In this document: positions 63,928 to 64,000 of the stretch, piece by piece | Position numbering within the stretch: the stretch's first letter is position 1 | Layout of the letters: every line of letters starts with the position of its first letter | Source: Paraferrimonas sedimenticola | GTDB taxonomy: Bacteria; Pseudomonadota; Gammaproteobacteria; Enterobacterales; Shewanellaceae | Length of the DNA: 64,000 bases | Assembly (NCBI RefSeq): GCF_002282855.1 | Contig: NZ_NRIR01000010.1 | Coordinates: forward strand, 58,837 to 122,836 | Reading direction: 5' to 3' | The notes under the pieces: generated by a model | Database searches by the model: none | Told to the model about the DNA's origin: nothing | Seen by the model: only the letters and a program-made list of their open reading frames with translations | Program-made: the position numbers and the translations under genes

Positions 63928-64000
<73 letters not shown>

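Overview
This 64 kb window looks like an ordinary chromosomal stretch of a Gram-negative gammaproteobacterium, probably a marine Alteromonadales- or Oceanospirillales-like lineage. The right end carries a housekeeping neighbourhood typical of gammaproteobacteria (lonH/ycbZ, fabA, rmf, a DUF3466 protein, uup, a DUF836 glutaredoxin, rlmKL and an initiator tRNA). Porins, outer-membrane barrels and a Wza/Wzc-type exopolysaccharide system confirm a diderm cell. I see no insertion sequences, prophage, CRISPR arrays or rRNA.

Layout. (1) 1-8.0 kb: the end of an AraC-type regulator, a solo GroEL paralogue without GroES, the glutathione-dependent formaldehyde detoxification pair (frmA-like and frmB-like) with a LysR gene just upstream, and two more related LysR genes. 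(2) 7.6-22 kb: a region with a metal-transport and hydrolase theme. It holds two tandem HupE/UreJ-like membrane proteins, two AraC regulators, an exported amidohydrolase homologue that has lost most of its metal ligands, an exported agmatinase/arginase-superfamily enzyme with all metal ligands intact and highly biased codons, a membrane-anchored parvulin-like isomerase, a third HupE/UreJ protein, a complete nickel/peptide-type ABC importer and a divergent CDF-type transporter. A conserved, consistently oriented motif (core TTTCCGATNTTGCATAGC) precedes the hupE pair, the amidohydrolase gene and the ABC operon, which suggests one regulon. (3) 22-29 kb: a small outer-membrane protein, a LysR gene divergent from an OprB-like porin, a zinc-ribbon protein, a membrane acyltransferase and an SLC13 transporter. 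(4) 29-52.5 kb: an exopolysaccharide locus. It has GDP-mannose and UDP-HexNAc-uronate precursor genes, three paralogous secreted proteins sharing one C-terminal domain with zero, one or two N-terminal jelly-roll-like modules, and a long minus-strand operon for assembly and export. (5) 52.5-64 kb: a 2-hydroxyacid dehydrogenase, a STAS/SEC14-like protein, a small XRE regulator with 31-bp-phased operator-like repeats, and the housekeeping block.

How the genes may work together. The strongest candidate for an undescribed system is the 7.6-22 kb region: a highly expressed, exported ureohydrolase with its own membrane-anchored folding factor and several metal transporters. A periplasmic metal-dependent guanidino-compound hydrolase with dedicated metal supply is a reasonable hypothesis, but metal and substrate cannot be read from sequence. 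In the exopolysaccharide locus, UDP-HexNAc-uronate synthesis, a WecG-like domain and the three secreted proteins fit an acidic polymer that is remodelled or cleaved outside the cytoplasm.
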